From NCBI GenBank assembly GCA_934351255.1, contig CAKRJH010000003.1, forward strand, positions 148,876 through 212,875: a stretch of 64,000 nucleotides of DNA, read 5' to 3'. This document shows, piece after piece, positions 25,927-35,600 of this stretch (position 1 is its first letter; the number at the start of each line of letters is the position of its first letter). Origin of the DNA: an uncultured Lachnospiraceae bacterium (GTDB taxonomy: Bacteria > Bacillota > Clostridia > Lachnospirales > Lachnospiraceae). The translations under genes were made by a program, and so were the position numbers. The notes under the pieces were generated by a model that was not told where the DNA came from, did not search any database, and saw only the letters and a list, made by a program, of their open reading frames with translations.

Positions 25927-27693
25927 TTATGGCAGCTGATATTTCTCCTGGAAGGCCAGAAGTCTTCCCTCATACCAGATGTCTTCTCCGCTGCTGATCT
26001 TTTCCACATACTCATGTGCCTCAATGCCCTCGACGCCATTCTGGATCACAGCAAGTGCCACATTGCTCAGATGGTCTCCGATCCGCTCCAGATCCGTCGT
26101 GATATCTTCCAGCACAAATCCCATATCCACGCTGCATTTACCGTGTCTGAGTCTCTTGTGATGTCTGCGGGAGATCTCCTCCTTCAGCTCATCGATGCAC
26201 TCCTCCAGCGGCTCGATCGTCTGCGCAGATTTGATATCATCTTTCTCAAAACATGCAATACAACTGTCCATCATCTCCTGAACAGCATCCGCCAGCACGT
26301 GCAGTTCACGAACCGCCTTCGGAGAAAATTCCTGCTGCTTTTTCTGCATTTTGCTGACCGCATGCATCAGATTCAGGGAAATGTCCGAGATCCGCTCAAA
26401 ATCTCCCACACAGTGCTGCAGTTCCACCAGTCTCTTTCCCTCCTGGGCCGAGAGGTGTCTTCCCGCGATCATCGTCAGATAGTTGCCAATGCTGTCCTCA
26501 TAATGGTCCACTTCTTTTTCGAGATGATCTACCCGTTCACTTGCCTCTATATCATACTCAAAGATCAGACCCGTTGCAAGGCACAGGGCCTTGGAGGAAA
26601 GCTGTGCCATGGACTGTGTCGCGCGGGCAGCCTGCATCAGGGCAAAGCCCGGCTGATCCAGAAATCTCGGGTCAAGCTGCTGCAGTGCAGTGTCCTTCTC
26701 GTGGGCATTGTGTTCCTCGCGTTCCGGAATGGACAGGCACGCCAGTTTCTCCAGGACATTGGAAAATGGGAACAATACGATGGTTGCTCCGATATTAAAC
26801 AGGGAATGAATCGTCGCGATCCCGGCCGGTCCCGCCGCATGGCCGAGAAAGGCAAACGGCGCAAAGGCATTGATCGTATAAAATATCACCATGAACAAAC
26901 AGGTTCCGATCAGATTGAAATACAAATGCACAAAGGCGGTTCGCTTGGCATTCTTGCTCGCACCGATCGCGGACAGAAGCGCCGTCACACAGGTACCGAT
27001 GTTCTGTCCCATGATGATCGGGATGACGGTCCCGTAACTGACACTTCCGGTCAGACAGAGGGCCTGCAGGATACCGACCGATGCAGAAGAACTCTGGATC
27101 ACCGCGGTCAGGACCGCACCGGCGATCATACCCAGCAGAGGCTGCGAGAACATGGTCAGAATACCTGTAAATTCCGGCACATCCTTGAGCGGAGATACCG
27201 CACTGCTCATCGCTTCCATACCGTACATCAGGATTGCAAAGCCCACAAGAATGCTTCCCACATCCTTCTTGCGGTCGGACTTGGAAAACATCAGACAGAT
27301 AATTCCGATCAGAGCCAGCACCGGTGAAAAGGAGGTCGGCTTTAACAGCTGGATCCAGAAACTGTCACTCTGGATACCGGAAAGACTCAGGATCCATGAC
27401 GTCACCGTGGTACCGATATTGGCACCCATAATGATCCCGACTGCCTGATGCAGCTTCATAATGCCGGAATTTACAAAACCGACCACCATGACGGTCGTGG
27501 CCGAGGAACTCTGGATCACTGCCGTCACGCCCGCACCCAGGATCACCGCCATAAACTTGTTGGAGGTCAGTTTCGCCAGAATGCTCTCCAGCTTTCCGCC
27601 GGACAGTTTGGCCAGGCCTTCTCCCATCAGATTCATACCGAACAGAAACAGGGCAAGACCTCCCACCATTGATAATACTGCGAATATGTCCAT
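25927..27693 (-). CDS. Na+/phosphate cotransporter family protein with PhoU-like tail
   Basis: The 588-residue protein starts with LFLFGMNLMGEGL and carries the family's two inverted QSSSATT/QSSSAS repeats (near residues 61 and 202), with about eight to ten membrane helices in residues 1-310. The remaining 270 residues are a cytoplasmic helical PhoU-like domain, the normal layout of NptA/YjbB-type proteins. It moves inorganic phosphate with sodium; direction (uptake or export) is not clear from sequence. It heads the operon with phoP (16 bases) and phoR, behind a Pho-box-like array and a -10 element. Putting a transporter ahead of the two-component genes makes its expression part of the feedback loop. 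Confidence 0.94.
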   Translation of the reverse strand: MDIFAVLSMVGGLALFLFGMNLMGEGLAKLSGGKLESILAKLTSNKFMAVILGAGVTAVIQSSSATTVMVVGFVNSGIMKLHQAVGIIMGANIGTTVTSWILSLSGIQSDSFWIQLLKPTSFSPVLALIGIICLMFSKSDRKKDVGSILVGFAILMYGMEAMSSAVSPLKDVPEFTGILTMFSQPLLGMIAGAVLTAVIQSSSASVGILQALCLTGSVSYGTVIPIIMGQNIGTCVTALLSAIGASKNAKRTAFVHLYFNLIGTCLFMVIFYTINAFAPFAFLGHAAGPAGIATIHSLFNIGATIVLFPFSNVLEKLACLSIPEREEHNAHEKDTALQQLDPRFLDQPGFALMQAARATQSMAQLSSKALCLATGLIFEYDIEASERVDHLEKEVDHYEDSIGNYLTMIAGRHLSAQEGKRLVELQHCVGDFERISDISLNLMHAVSKMQKKQQEFSPKAVRELHVLADAVQEMMDSCIACFEKDDIKSAQTIEPLEECIDELKEEISRRHHKRLRHGKCSVDMGFVLEDITTDLERIGDHLSNVALAVIQNGVEGIEAHEYVEKISSGEDIWYEGRLLAFQEKYQLP

Positions 27694-27793
27694 GTTTTCT
27701 TCCTTTCATCCATACAATTCATAGTGTTTACATGTGCTGACTGCCTTTCGGTCACATATTTCTGACCATGACAAACAGCCTGATTACGACCAA

Positions 27794-27848
27794 AGTATAA
27801 TCAAGCTGTGTAAAATGCATATTATCGCAATGTAAAATCTATGTAAAA
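27794..27848 (-). promoter_or_regulatory. Pho-box array and -10 element ahead of the Na/Pi transporter operon
   Basis: On the minus strand TTTTACA units start every 11 bases: 27848-27838, 27837-27827, a degenerate unit 27826-27816, and 27815-27805. A TATACT -10 element (27799-27794) follows the last unit after 5 bases. This matches the known PhoP operator design of Firmicutes (TT(A/T/C)ACA repeats about 11 bases apart). The array overlaps the first four bases of the 90-bp repeat. Confidence 0.7.
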
Positions 27849-28040
27849 AACGGCAAAACCTGCGTTTTGCCCTAGCAAGAATTGCTTCGCAATTCTTGTT
27901 GGACTTCCACTACATGACAGCGATTTTCTATTCTAAAAAACGGCAAAACCTGCGTTTTGCCCTAGCAAGAATTGCTTCGCAATTCTTGTTGGACTTCCAC
28001 TACATGACAGCGATTTTCTATTCCAAAAAACGGCAAAACC
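27845..28040. repeat. 90-bp tandem repeat, two full copies plus a partial third
   Basis: The unit starting with AAAAAACGGCAAAACCTGCG recurs at 27845, 27935 and 28025 with a 90-base period; the first two copies are nearly identical and the third stops after 16 bases at the 3' end of the 77-residue gene. Each full unit has two hairpins: AAGAATTGC/GCAATTCTT, and GGCAAAAC/GTTTTGCC that on the minus strand is followed by GTTTTTT and so looks like a terminator. Confidence 0.9.
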
Positions 28041-28041
28041 T

Positions 28042-28275
28042 CTATTCCTGGTTCATAAGATAGAACAATCCACCCAGATATCCTGCAAATACAGCAGGAT
28101 ATCCGATAAAGCAGATCATCCAGTCTGCCCGGTCCAGCATGAAGATCCTCACCGCCATCCAGGCCGTCAGTCCGATCAGCCCGAAAAAAGCGGAATTCAA
28201 CAGAAGAAATAACGTTTTGTTGCCATGAACAATCTGATATAAGCCTTTACACCATTCTCTGTAAATATTCATCAT
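28042..28275 (-). CDS. Small two-helix membrane protein ending the pst operon
   Basis: A 77-residue protein with two hydrophobic segments (about 20-45 and 52-72), predicted to span the membrane twice. I do not recognise the family. Its ATG overlaps the phoU stop codon in an ATGA, so it is translationally coupled to phoU and belongs to the pst operon. A role in phosphate-transporter assembly or signalling is possible from position only. It is followed at once by the 90-bp repeat array with terminator hairpins. Confidence 0.75.
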   Translation of the reverse strand: MMNIYREWCKGLYQIVHGNKTLFLLLNSAFFGLIGLTAWMAVRIFMLDRADWMICFIGYPAVFAGYLGGLFYLMNQE

Positions 28276-28928
28276 ACATCACCTTTTTTCTCCTTGACAC
28301 CATTGACGGAAAAGATTACCCACTCGGCAATGTTTACCGCATGGTCTCCAATCTTCTCAAAATACTTGGCGACCATCAGAAAATCGGTAGCCTGTTCTCC
28401 GTTGTTGACATCCTGGTTGATCAGATCCACCAGTTCCTGACGGACCATCTTGAACAGATCATCCACCACATCGTCGTGTGCGATCACGGCTCTGGCTTTC
28501 TTCACATCATTTTCCACATAGGCGTCAATGCTTCGGATCACCATATCGGTGGTTTCTGCCGCCATCTGTTTGATGTGATCCAGTTTCTTGATATATGGTT
28601 CTTTCGCCAGAAAAATACTGATTCTGGCAATGTCCGATGCCTGATCTCCGATCCGCTCCAGGTCCGTCACCATCTTGAGGGCTGCTGAGATAAACCTCAG
28701 ATCCCTGGCGACCGGCTGCTGGCACAGCAGAAGTTTCAGGCACAGTCTCTCGATCTCCTTTTCCTTTTCATCAATCTCTTCCTCAAACTCAATGGTCGCA
28801 TGTGCTTTTCCCACATCCTGTCCTACCAGGGCCCCGATCGCCATCTCGATAGAATGCTCCACCAGCTGCCCCATCTGGATCAGAAGATCATTGAGCTGTT
28901 TTAACTGCTGCAAATACTTCTCTCTCAT
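28272..28928 (-). CDS. phoU: Phosphate uptake regulator PhoU
   Basis: The 218-residue protein is all-helical with the two PhoU repeats, each with the metal-binding type motif: RDLRFISAALKMVTDLERIGDQASDIA (first half) and FLMVAKYFEKIGDHAVNIAEWV (second half). PhoU couples the Pst transporter to the PhoR kinase so that the Pho regulon is off when phosphate is ample. It follows pstB by 27 bases and its last codons overlap the next small gene. Confidence 0.96.
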   Translation of the reverse strand: MREKYLQQLKQLNDLLIQMGQLVEHSIEMAIGALVGQDVGKAHATIEFEEEIDEKEKEIERLCLKLLLCQQPVARDLRFISAALKMVTDLERIGDQASDIARISIFLAKEPYIKKLDHIKQMAAETTDMVIRSIDAYVENDVKKARAVIAHDDVVDDLFKMVRQELVDLINQDVNNGEQATDFLMVAKYFEKIGDHAVNIAEWVIFSVNGVKEKKGDV

Positions 28929-28955
28929 GTTCGTCTTCCTTTCCCTATTCCCCGA

Positions 28956-29720
28956 TCAACCGAACCGTCCGGTGATATAGTCTTCGGTTCGCTTATCCCG
29001 CGGATTGCTGAATATCTCGTCCGTCTTTCCGGCTTCAACGATCTCTCCCAGCAGGAAAAATACGGTTTCATCGGAAATCCGGGCCGCCTGCTGCATATTG
29101 TGGGTGACCATGATGATCGTGTATTTTTCTTTCAGGTCCACCACCAGATCCTCGATCTTTGACGTAGAGATCGGATCCAGCGCAGAGGTCGGCTCATCCA
29201 TCAGGATCACCTCAGGCTCCACCGCCAGCGCCCTTGCGATACAGAGTCGCTGCTGCTGTCCGCCGGACAGCCCCAGCGCACTCTTCTTCAGACGGTTTTT
29301 CAGTTCATCCCAGATAGCTGCCTGCTTCAGGGACCGCTCCACGATCTCATCCAACTGTTCTTTTTTATGGATGCCATGTGTTCTCGGTCCAAACGCAATA
29401 TTGTCATACACACTCATCGGAAACGGATTCGGTTTCTGAAAAACCATTCCGACTCGCTTTCGAAGCAGGTTCACATCCATGTCCCCGTAAATATTCTCTC
29501 CATCCAGACGGACATCACCGGTGATCCTGCATCCCTCGACCATATCATTCATTCGGTTCAGGGATTTCAGGAAGGTACTCTTGCCACATCCTGAAGGTCC
29601 GATAAATGCCGTCACTTCCCGGTCTTTCATATCCAGATTGATATTATTCAGAGCATGAAAATCTCCATAATACAGATCCAGCCCTTTTACTGTCATCTTG
29701 TTTTGCGTGTTATTTTCCAT
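28956..29720 (-). CDS. pstB: Phosphate ABC transporter ATPase PstB
   Basis: 254 residues, normal length. Walker A GPSGCGKST (41-49), signature LSGGQQQR (151-158), Walker B and DEPTSALDP (175-183), and H-loop THNMQQA. It drives phosphate import with PstC and PstA in the inner face of the membrane. The gap after pstA is about 65 bases. Confidence 0.98.
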   Translation of the reverse strand: MENNTQNKMTVKGLDLYYGDFHALNNINLDMKDREVTAFIGPSGCGKSTFLKSLNRMNDMVEGCRITGDVRLDGENIYGDMDVNLLRKRVGMVFQKPNPFPMSVYDNIAFGPRTHGIHKKEQLDEIVERSLKQAAIWDELKNRLKKSALGLSGGQQQRLCIARALAVEPEVILMDEPTSALDPISTSKIEDLVVDLKEKYTIIMVTHNMQQAARISDETVFFLLGEIVEAGKTDEIFSNPRDKRTEDYITGRFG

Positions 29721-29785
29721 TCCAGCTATTCTCCATTCCGCAGACGCTTCTGCTCAATCTATTATATTCACACAGTATCCGCATC

Positions 29786-30613
29786 CTACGCACTGGCCAG
29801 TTTTCTTGCCAGCTGGTTGGACAGGAAGTTGATCACAATGACCAGGATCAACAGGATCACTGCCGTGGCATATGCTTTGTCCTCATGCAGTCCCTCGTTC
29901 GCCAGGACCCACATGTGCAGTGCAATGGTTCGTCCGGATCCCATCAGTCCCTTTGGGATCTTGGCCACCGTTCCCGACGTATAGATCAGCGCTGCGGTCT
30001 CTCCCACAATTCGGCCAATGGCCAGGATCACGCCGGATAAGATTCCGGGGACCGCCGGAGGGAGCACGACCCGGATGACGGTGCGCAGTTTTCCTGCTCC
30101 CAGTCCGAAACTCGCCTCGCGGTAGGAATCCGGAACAGACTGCAGTGCCTCCTCCGTCGTTCTCATGATGACCGGCAGAACCATGATCGCCAGAGTAAAT
30201 GCACCGGCCAGCATGGACTGTCCCCATTTCATGGCATTGACGAAAAACAGAAGACCAAACAGACCATATACGATGGAAGGAATTCCCTGCAGGGTCTCTG
30301 TCGTGATGCGTACCACCTTCACCACCTTGCTGCCTCTCCTGGCATACTCGGAAGTATAGATTGCCGCACCGATTCCCACCGGTACCACGATCAGCAGCGT
30401 CACCGCAGCCATCATGATCGTATTGATCACAGACGGCACCACAGAGACATTGACTGAGTCATATGTCCTGCTGAAAAAATCCAGCGACATATGCGGAATG
30501 CCCTTGGCCAGTATGTAACCGATGATGAACAGCAGCATCCCGAAGGTGATCGCAGCCGCCGTATAGCAGCACAGGGACAGAAGTCTTGCTTCCAGTTTGT
30601 AATGTCTATTCAT
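29786..30613 (-). CDS. pstA: Phosphate ABC transporter permease PstA
   Basis: The ATG at 30613 has GGAGG 5 bases upstream, better than the codon four residues earlier. The 275-residue membrane protein has six helices and the EAA-type cytoplasmic loop SYREASFGLGAGKLRTVIRV. PstA pairs with PstC to form the phosphate channel. It lies 19 bases after pstC. Confidence 0.96.
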   Translation of the reverse strand: MNRHYKLEARLLSLCCYTAAAITFGMLLFIIGYILAKGIPHMSLDFFSRTYDSVNVSVVPSVINTIMMAAVTLLIVVPVGIGAAIYTSEYARRGSKVVKVVRITTETLQGIPSIVYGLFGLLFFVNAMKWGQSMLAGAFTLAIMVLPVIMRTTEEALQSVPDSYREASFGLGAGKLRTVIRVVLPPAVPGILSGVILAIGRIVGETAALIYTSGTVAKIPKGLMGSGRTIALHMWVLANEGLHEDKAYATAVILLILVIVINFLSNQLARKLASA

Positions 30614-30632
30614 CGCTTCCTCCATCCCCTTT

Positions 30633-31580
30633 CTAATGTTCTTTTCTCTTTAACAAGGAGAAGCACAGGTTGATCACCAGGATAAACAGGAACAGTACCA
30701 TTCCTGTGGCGATCAGCGCCTCTCTGTGAAGTCCGGTCGCATACCCCATCTCAATGACGATGTTCGCCGTCATGGTTCTCACACCGTGAAGAATGCTGTC
30801 CGGCATCTGCGGCTGATTTCCTGCCACCATGATCACCGCCATCGTCTCACCGATCGCACGTCCCACACCCAGGATCACTCCGGCCAGGATACCGGATCTG
30901 GCAGCCGGAACGATCGTGCGGAATACGCTTCTCTCATGCGTTGCCCCGAGCGCTCTCGCACCCTCATAATAACTGTCAGGCACAGCACGGATCGCAGATT
31001 CGCTGACACTGACGATCGTCGGCAGGATCATGATGCCAAGCAGTACTGAAGCCGTCAGAATACTGCAGCCATTGGTATTCATCCCAAAGTTGTCTCGCAG
31101 CATTCTCACCAGCGGTACCAGCATCACCAATCCAAAGAAACCATATACGACCGATGGGATTCCGGCCATCAGATCGGAGGCCGGCTTGATCAGCGAATAG
31201 ATTTTTTTCGGACAAAAGCGTGCCATGAACACCGCCGTCAGGATTCCCACCGGCACACCGACGATCACTGCTCCAAGTGTTACCACCACACTTCCTCCGA
31301 TCATCGGAAGAATTCCAAAGGATGGCTGCCCATTGGTCGGAGCCCAGGTCGTTCCCAGCAGGAAATTGGCTGCTCCGATTTTTCTGACCGCCGGAATTCC
31401 GTTGGCAAACAGGAATACACAGATCAGCAGGATCGCCAGAACCGAGAGGAGTGCCATGAGCGTAAATACGACTTTGGCAATCGCCTCTTTCACCCGGTTA
31501 ATGACTACGCGGTCCTGCGTAGTCATCACGTTCTGTCTTACCTTTTCCGGACGTTTTGCAACAGAAACCGTCTGTTCCAT
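30633..31580 (-). CDS. pstC: Phosphate ABC transporter permease PstC
   Basis: The 315-residue protein has an N-terminal cytoplasmic tail of about 35 residues, six membrane helices, and the permease loop YYEGARALGATHERSVFRTI. It forms the membrane channel with PstA. It lies 16 bases after pstS in the operon pstS-pstC-pstA-pstB-phoU-(77 residues). Confidence 0.96.
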   Translation of the reverse strand: MEQTVSVAKRPEKVRQNVMTTQDRVVINRVKEAIAKVVFTLMALLSVLAILLICVFLFANGIPAVRKIGAANFLLGTTWAPTNGQPSFGILPMIGGSVVVTLGAVIVGVPVGILTAVFMARFCPKKIYSLIKPASDLMAGIPSVVYGFFGLVMLVPLVRMLRDNFGMNTNGCSILTASVLLGIMILPTIVSVSESAIRAVPDSYYEGARALGATHERSVFRTIVPAARSGILAGVILGVGRAIGETMAVIMVAGNQPQMPDSILHGVRTMTANIVIEMGYATGLHREALIATGMVLFLFILVINLCFSLLKRKEH

Positions 31581-31596
31581 AGTTTCTTATCCCCCT

Positions 31597-32508
31597 TTAT
31601 TTCAGGCTCCAGTCTGTCAGGTCGCCCACATAGATCTGCTTGATCTGATCCAGACTCAGGTCAGAGATGTCATTTTTGTTGTTTACAATGATCGCGATAC
31701 CATCCAGAGCAATGGCGGTGGCAGTAAGCTTAGATGCCTCATCATCTGACAGTTCACGGGATGCCATGCCAATGTCACAGGTTCCCTCGATGGCAGATGT
31801 CATACCGATGGTAGAATCACTCTGCTGTACCTCGACGGTTACCCCTCCGTTGACTTTCTGATATTCCTCTGCCAGCTTCTCCATAACCGGAGTCACTGAG
31901 GAAGATCCGGCTACCACCACCTTACCGGAGGCTTTGCTGCTCTCGAAATCTTTTGCGGAATCGTCAATCTTGATGTACTTGTTATCCTCTACAATCGTCT
32001 GTCCCTGTGCACTCAGGATGAAATTGTAGAAATCCTGAGCGGCGTCAGACATTTTCTTGTCCTTGGAAACTGCTACGTTAAATGGTCTGGATACCTTGTA
32101 GGTACCTGCCTTTACATTGTCTGTGGTCGGCTCTACGCCCTCCACATTGACCGCCTTTACCGTGTCATTTAATGCTCCCATGGAAACATAGCCGATCGCG
32201 TTGCTGTCGCTTGCCACATTGTTCAAAACGACATCGGTGCTGTTCGCGATGATCGCGCTTGTCGTGGTGTGATCGACCTTATTTCCGTCAGCATCCTTTT
32301 CCTCGACACCGGTCAGTTCCACGAATGCCCCGCGGGTTCCGGATCCGTCCTCACGGCTGACCACGGAAATGGTTCCGCTCACGCCGCCCTTGTCTGCGCT
32401 TCCGGAAGAAGACGCATCCTTATTTCCACAGCCTGTCATCAATGTGATTGCCATCAGTCCGGCCATAGCAACACAACTTGTTTTCTTGAATAATTTTCTC
32501 ATTCTCAT
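31597..32508 (-). CDS. pstS: Phosphate-binding lipoprotein PstS with circularly permuted halves
   Basis: A 303-residue lipoprotein (lipobox LMTGC, Cys27). In ordinary PstS the phosphate site starts with an N-terminal SGSSS-type loop and the DGSGTR loop sits in the second half. Here the order is reversed: ISVVSREDGSGTRG is at residues 47-60 and KVVVAGSSSVTP only at 196-207, with the rest of the usual N-terminal half (SDSTIGMTSAIEGTCDIGMASREL, in two pieces of motif) following it. The protein ends with QIYVGDLTDW, normally just before the DGSGTR part. So the two halves are swapped, a circular permutation at the domain linker, and both phosphate-binding loops are kept. From memory, similar permuted forms exist in other Lachnospiraceae. 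First gene of the pst operon. Confidence 0.93.
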   Translation of the reverse strand: MRMRKLFKKTSCVAMAGLMAITLMTGCGNKDASSSGSADKGGVSGTISVVSREDGSGTRGAFVELTGVEEKDADGNKVDHTTTSAIIANSTDVVLNNVASDSNAIGYVSMGALNDTVKAVNVEGVEPTTDNVKAGTYKVSRPFNVAVSKDKKMSDAAQDFYNFILSAQGQTIVEDNKYIKIDDSAKDFESSKASGKVVVAGSSSVTPVMEKLAEEYQKVNGGVTVEVQQSDSTIGMTSAIEGTCDIGMASRELSDDEASKLTATAIALDGIAIIVNNKNDISDLSLDQIKQIYVGDLTDWSLK

Positions 32509-32518
32509 TTACCTCGTT

Positions 32519-32603
32519 TCTATATTGTTTTCAACTTACAATCCAAAGTTTACAAAACGAACGTAAAATCTACTATCATCCGAACGTAAAAAAAAAGTAA
32601 AAA
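32519..32603 (-). promoter_or_regulatory. Candidate pstS promoter with Pho-box-like repeats
   Basis: Minus strand TTTTTAC units at 32603-32593 and 32592-32582 and again TTTTACG at 32568-32558 followed by TTTTGTA at 32557-32547; the 11-base spacing holds within each pair. A TTGGAT/16/TATAGA promoter (32546-32519) follows directly. The exact repeat TTTACGTTCG occurs twice in the array. Confidence 0.55.
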
Positions 32604-32611
32604 TAAAGCAA

Positions 32612-32641
32612 AAAGGGGACAGACTTTCATCTGTCCCCTTT
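32612..32641 (-). terminator. Terminator of the giant surface protein gene
   Basis: Perfect 12-bp stem (AAAGGGGACAGA and complement) around a 6-base loop, 18 bases after the stop at 32659, followed by a T-rich run on the minus strand. Confidence 0.88.
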
Positions 32642-32658
32642 CGGGTCATAGCGCCCTG

Positions 32659-35600
32659 TTAGAAATTTGTGAGAACCCGGGCAAGGGTGTAGGTCACATA
32701 ATCCGATAATGATGTCGTGGAAGGATTGTCCTTATCCTGCACAGAGATGGCGTTTCCCTCTTTATCCAGCAGGGTCACCTCTGCCACCAGACGATAGTTC
32801 GCATACATAAAATCCGTCTGTTTCGTGGACACATCCACGGCATATTCTACCGGAAGACGATAGACACCATCTTCCAGATTGGCAAAACTTCCGTCTGCTT
32901 TTGTCTGGGTAAACGTCCACGTATGATCCTTCTGGCTTAATCCCTGACTCTGATACCCGGATGCCTTCCTGACACCGGCCTTTACATAGTCAAGATAACG
33001 ATCTGTTGTGATCTTCTTATAACTCCTGCTGTTCTCTTTCTGTTCCAGATGGAACGTAAACTTCATCATTTGTACCTTTTCCAGTACACTCTTCCAGCCT
33101 GTCCAGTTATTAAAATCGATGACGGCCGTAGCGTTGATCACCTGGGAGCGGTTCTCCGGAAGATCATTCAGGTTGATTCCAAGCTGATCAACATTATCCC
33201 CGTTAAACGTCAGTTCCAGATATCCGGTTTCGTCTTTATAGTAAAAACTCTTAGGCTCCGCGCTGGCTCTCCATGTACTCTCTGTCAATTTGTCGGTCGA
33301 GCTTGCGAGTCTGGCATTGTACTGAAAATGCAGCGACTGTTCCGGTTTTCCATCGGAAACAATAGATGCAGGAACCAATTCCCGGATCGATTCTTTCGAC
33401 ATGGTAAGTGTCATCTGCGCCTCCACACAGATATCTCCCGTCTTGTCTGCCGATTTCAGGATATCCGTCCGGACCGGAGACAGATCGATCGCAGCACTCT
33501 CTGAATTTACCGCGCCCAGCACAAGCTTCATTTTTCCTTCTTCCGAAGTCCATGGATAAGAAGCACAGTACACTTTCGTATCAGATCTGACCAACTTGCC
33601 GTTCTGATAGTTATAATACTGTTTTGTGTCTCCCTTCTGGGAATACACCATAAATGATACCGTTCCGGACGTCCCGGAATCCGTCAGGAAGGAAAGCTCC
33701 TCTTTATTATTGTAAGGAGTGGCAATAAATTCCTGATAGAGTTTATCGGTATTCGCATCATAGCTCTGGCTGCTGTTGAAGGAGATGGTATTTTTCAGAT
33801 GAATGTCAATATTGGCTGTATCCGTATTGATCTTGTGATTCCCATCGTTACTCTGATCCTCCAGTTTCTGTGTGTAACTTGCCAGAATACTATATGTACT
33901 CTCCGTATTACTCCTGTCATCCAGAGATGTTTTGTCATACCGGTGAACCTGGGTAATGTTGCAAGGCGAACTGGTGTCCACCTTCGCTGCCAACGCACCG
34001 TTGATGCTGGTCAGACCGGCAGGCTTGGCACACTTCTCAGGGACATTGACCACCACATAGTAGTTTTCAGACACCTTTTGAGCATTGTCCAAAGTAATGG
34101 AATACGCTGTTTTCCCCTGATCAGCCTCGTTCGATGCATTCTTCAGACGGTAGTATCTGCCGTCCGTCGTCACAACCGTTGCATCCGCTGCATTCTCAGC
34201 CTCTATAAACCGCCCTGCGTTATCCACGGTGGCGGTCGCATGATACAGCCTGCTGACTGCGGTTTCCTGATAGTTCTTCCCTTCCCGGTCAACAAAAGCA
34301 GACAGAGGAACCGTTACTTCATGATGGTTAATGTCAGAAGACTGTACCTTATACGTATAATAGGTATCCTGATCCTGGGTATCCACCAGTGTGATCCTGG
34401 AACCGGCAGGGAGATATCCCTCGGAACAGTCAAAGATCAATTTCTTGTCAAACCCTCTGGTGAGATCTGCTCCGGACTCCATAAAACTCTGCCAGTCAAA
34501 CTCTGCCGCCTGATTCTGGCTGGAATTATAAATCCAGGAAAGATAGCCCGTCATGTCAGCGTCATACTCTACCAGAACGTGTTTCTTCAGTACGTCATAT
34601 GGCTCAGACGTAAAGATGCTCTCATCGTTTAAGGTAGCGCAGAAGTCAATCTCCACAATACGGCGGACTACGATAGGAACATAGACCGTCTGCGTATGTT
34701 CTCCCGCCGTAAAGGTTACGGTAAGAAGGGTAAACTGCTTCCTGTCATTGTCGTAATCCTTGCCCATGGAATAGGTAATACCGCCGGCTGAATTCTTTAC
34801 TATCAGGGAACTGCCCCCGGTATTCTCAAATTCACTACCATTCCATCGGTATGTTTCACTTTTCGCATCCACAAGTTTCTTTCCCTGCTGCAATGCAAGG
34901 GAATATCCACCATTGGTCAACAGATCCAGGTATTTGCGGATGTCTGTTCCAATGCTGTTGCCCGCCGCGAGAAGAACCCGGAAATCACTTCCCAAAACGT
35001 CTCCCTCGGCTTCGTTTTGTGTATGGAAGGTCGAAACCTTGTTCGACACATCAAACCCGTTCGTCCCCGTCAGACCGACTCCTGTCGTGGTATATTTCAC
35101 TCGTCCGCTGTCCTGCGCCACTCCATTCTTCATCTCCTGATAGATCAGGTCGACATTGTTGTTCACACTGCCTGAATCCATGGCGTTGTAGACAGCGTCA
35201 CCAAATAAGGTGCCAAATGCTCCGGAAAAGACGGTTCCGTCTGTGAACCGGCCCTTCGGGCTGGTGATGACGTTTACCTTAGAACCAATTTCCTTATCAA
35301 TAACGGTGATTGGAACACTACATGTTTTCCCCTCATACGATGCCGTCAAATTGCTTTCGCCAGCCATGACATTACTGATCGAATTCTTGGACAACTGAAC
35401 CTTAGTAACATCGACAGGCATCATGACACCCCTGTTTTCATCATACAGGGCAAACTCAAGTCCCATAGCCGTTTTTAAGTCAGAAACCTGTTCCTCTGTG
35501 TTGAAAGAACTCTTTGTACAGGCGGTGAGAATAAGCTTTGTATAGTTGGCCTGGCTGACAGGTGTTTTTTCGATTTTGATGGTTTTAAACACATCAGCAC

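Larger units (their letters stand above)
27694..28041. other. Intergenic region with a Pho-box promoter and a tandem terminator repeat
   Basis: A 348-base gap. Its left part carries the Pho-box array and -10 element of the Na/Pi transporter gene; its right part is made of two complete and one partial copy of a 90-bp repeat, each full copy with two hairpins. Confidence 0.8.

Noticed and set aside
26014..27327. 437-residue open frame on the plus strand
   Set aside because: Antisense to the Na/Pi transporter; His/Arg/Gln-rich shadow composition.
27845..28040. Possible CRISPR array
   Set aside because: The units are adjacent without spacers and only two copies are complete, so it is a tandem repeat; no cas genes are near.
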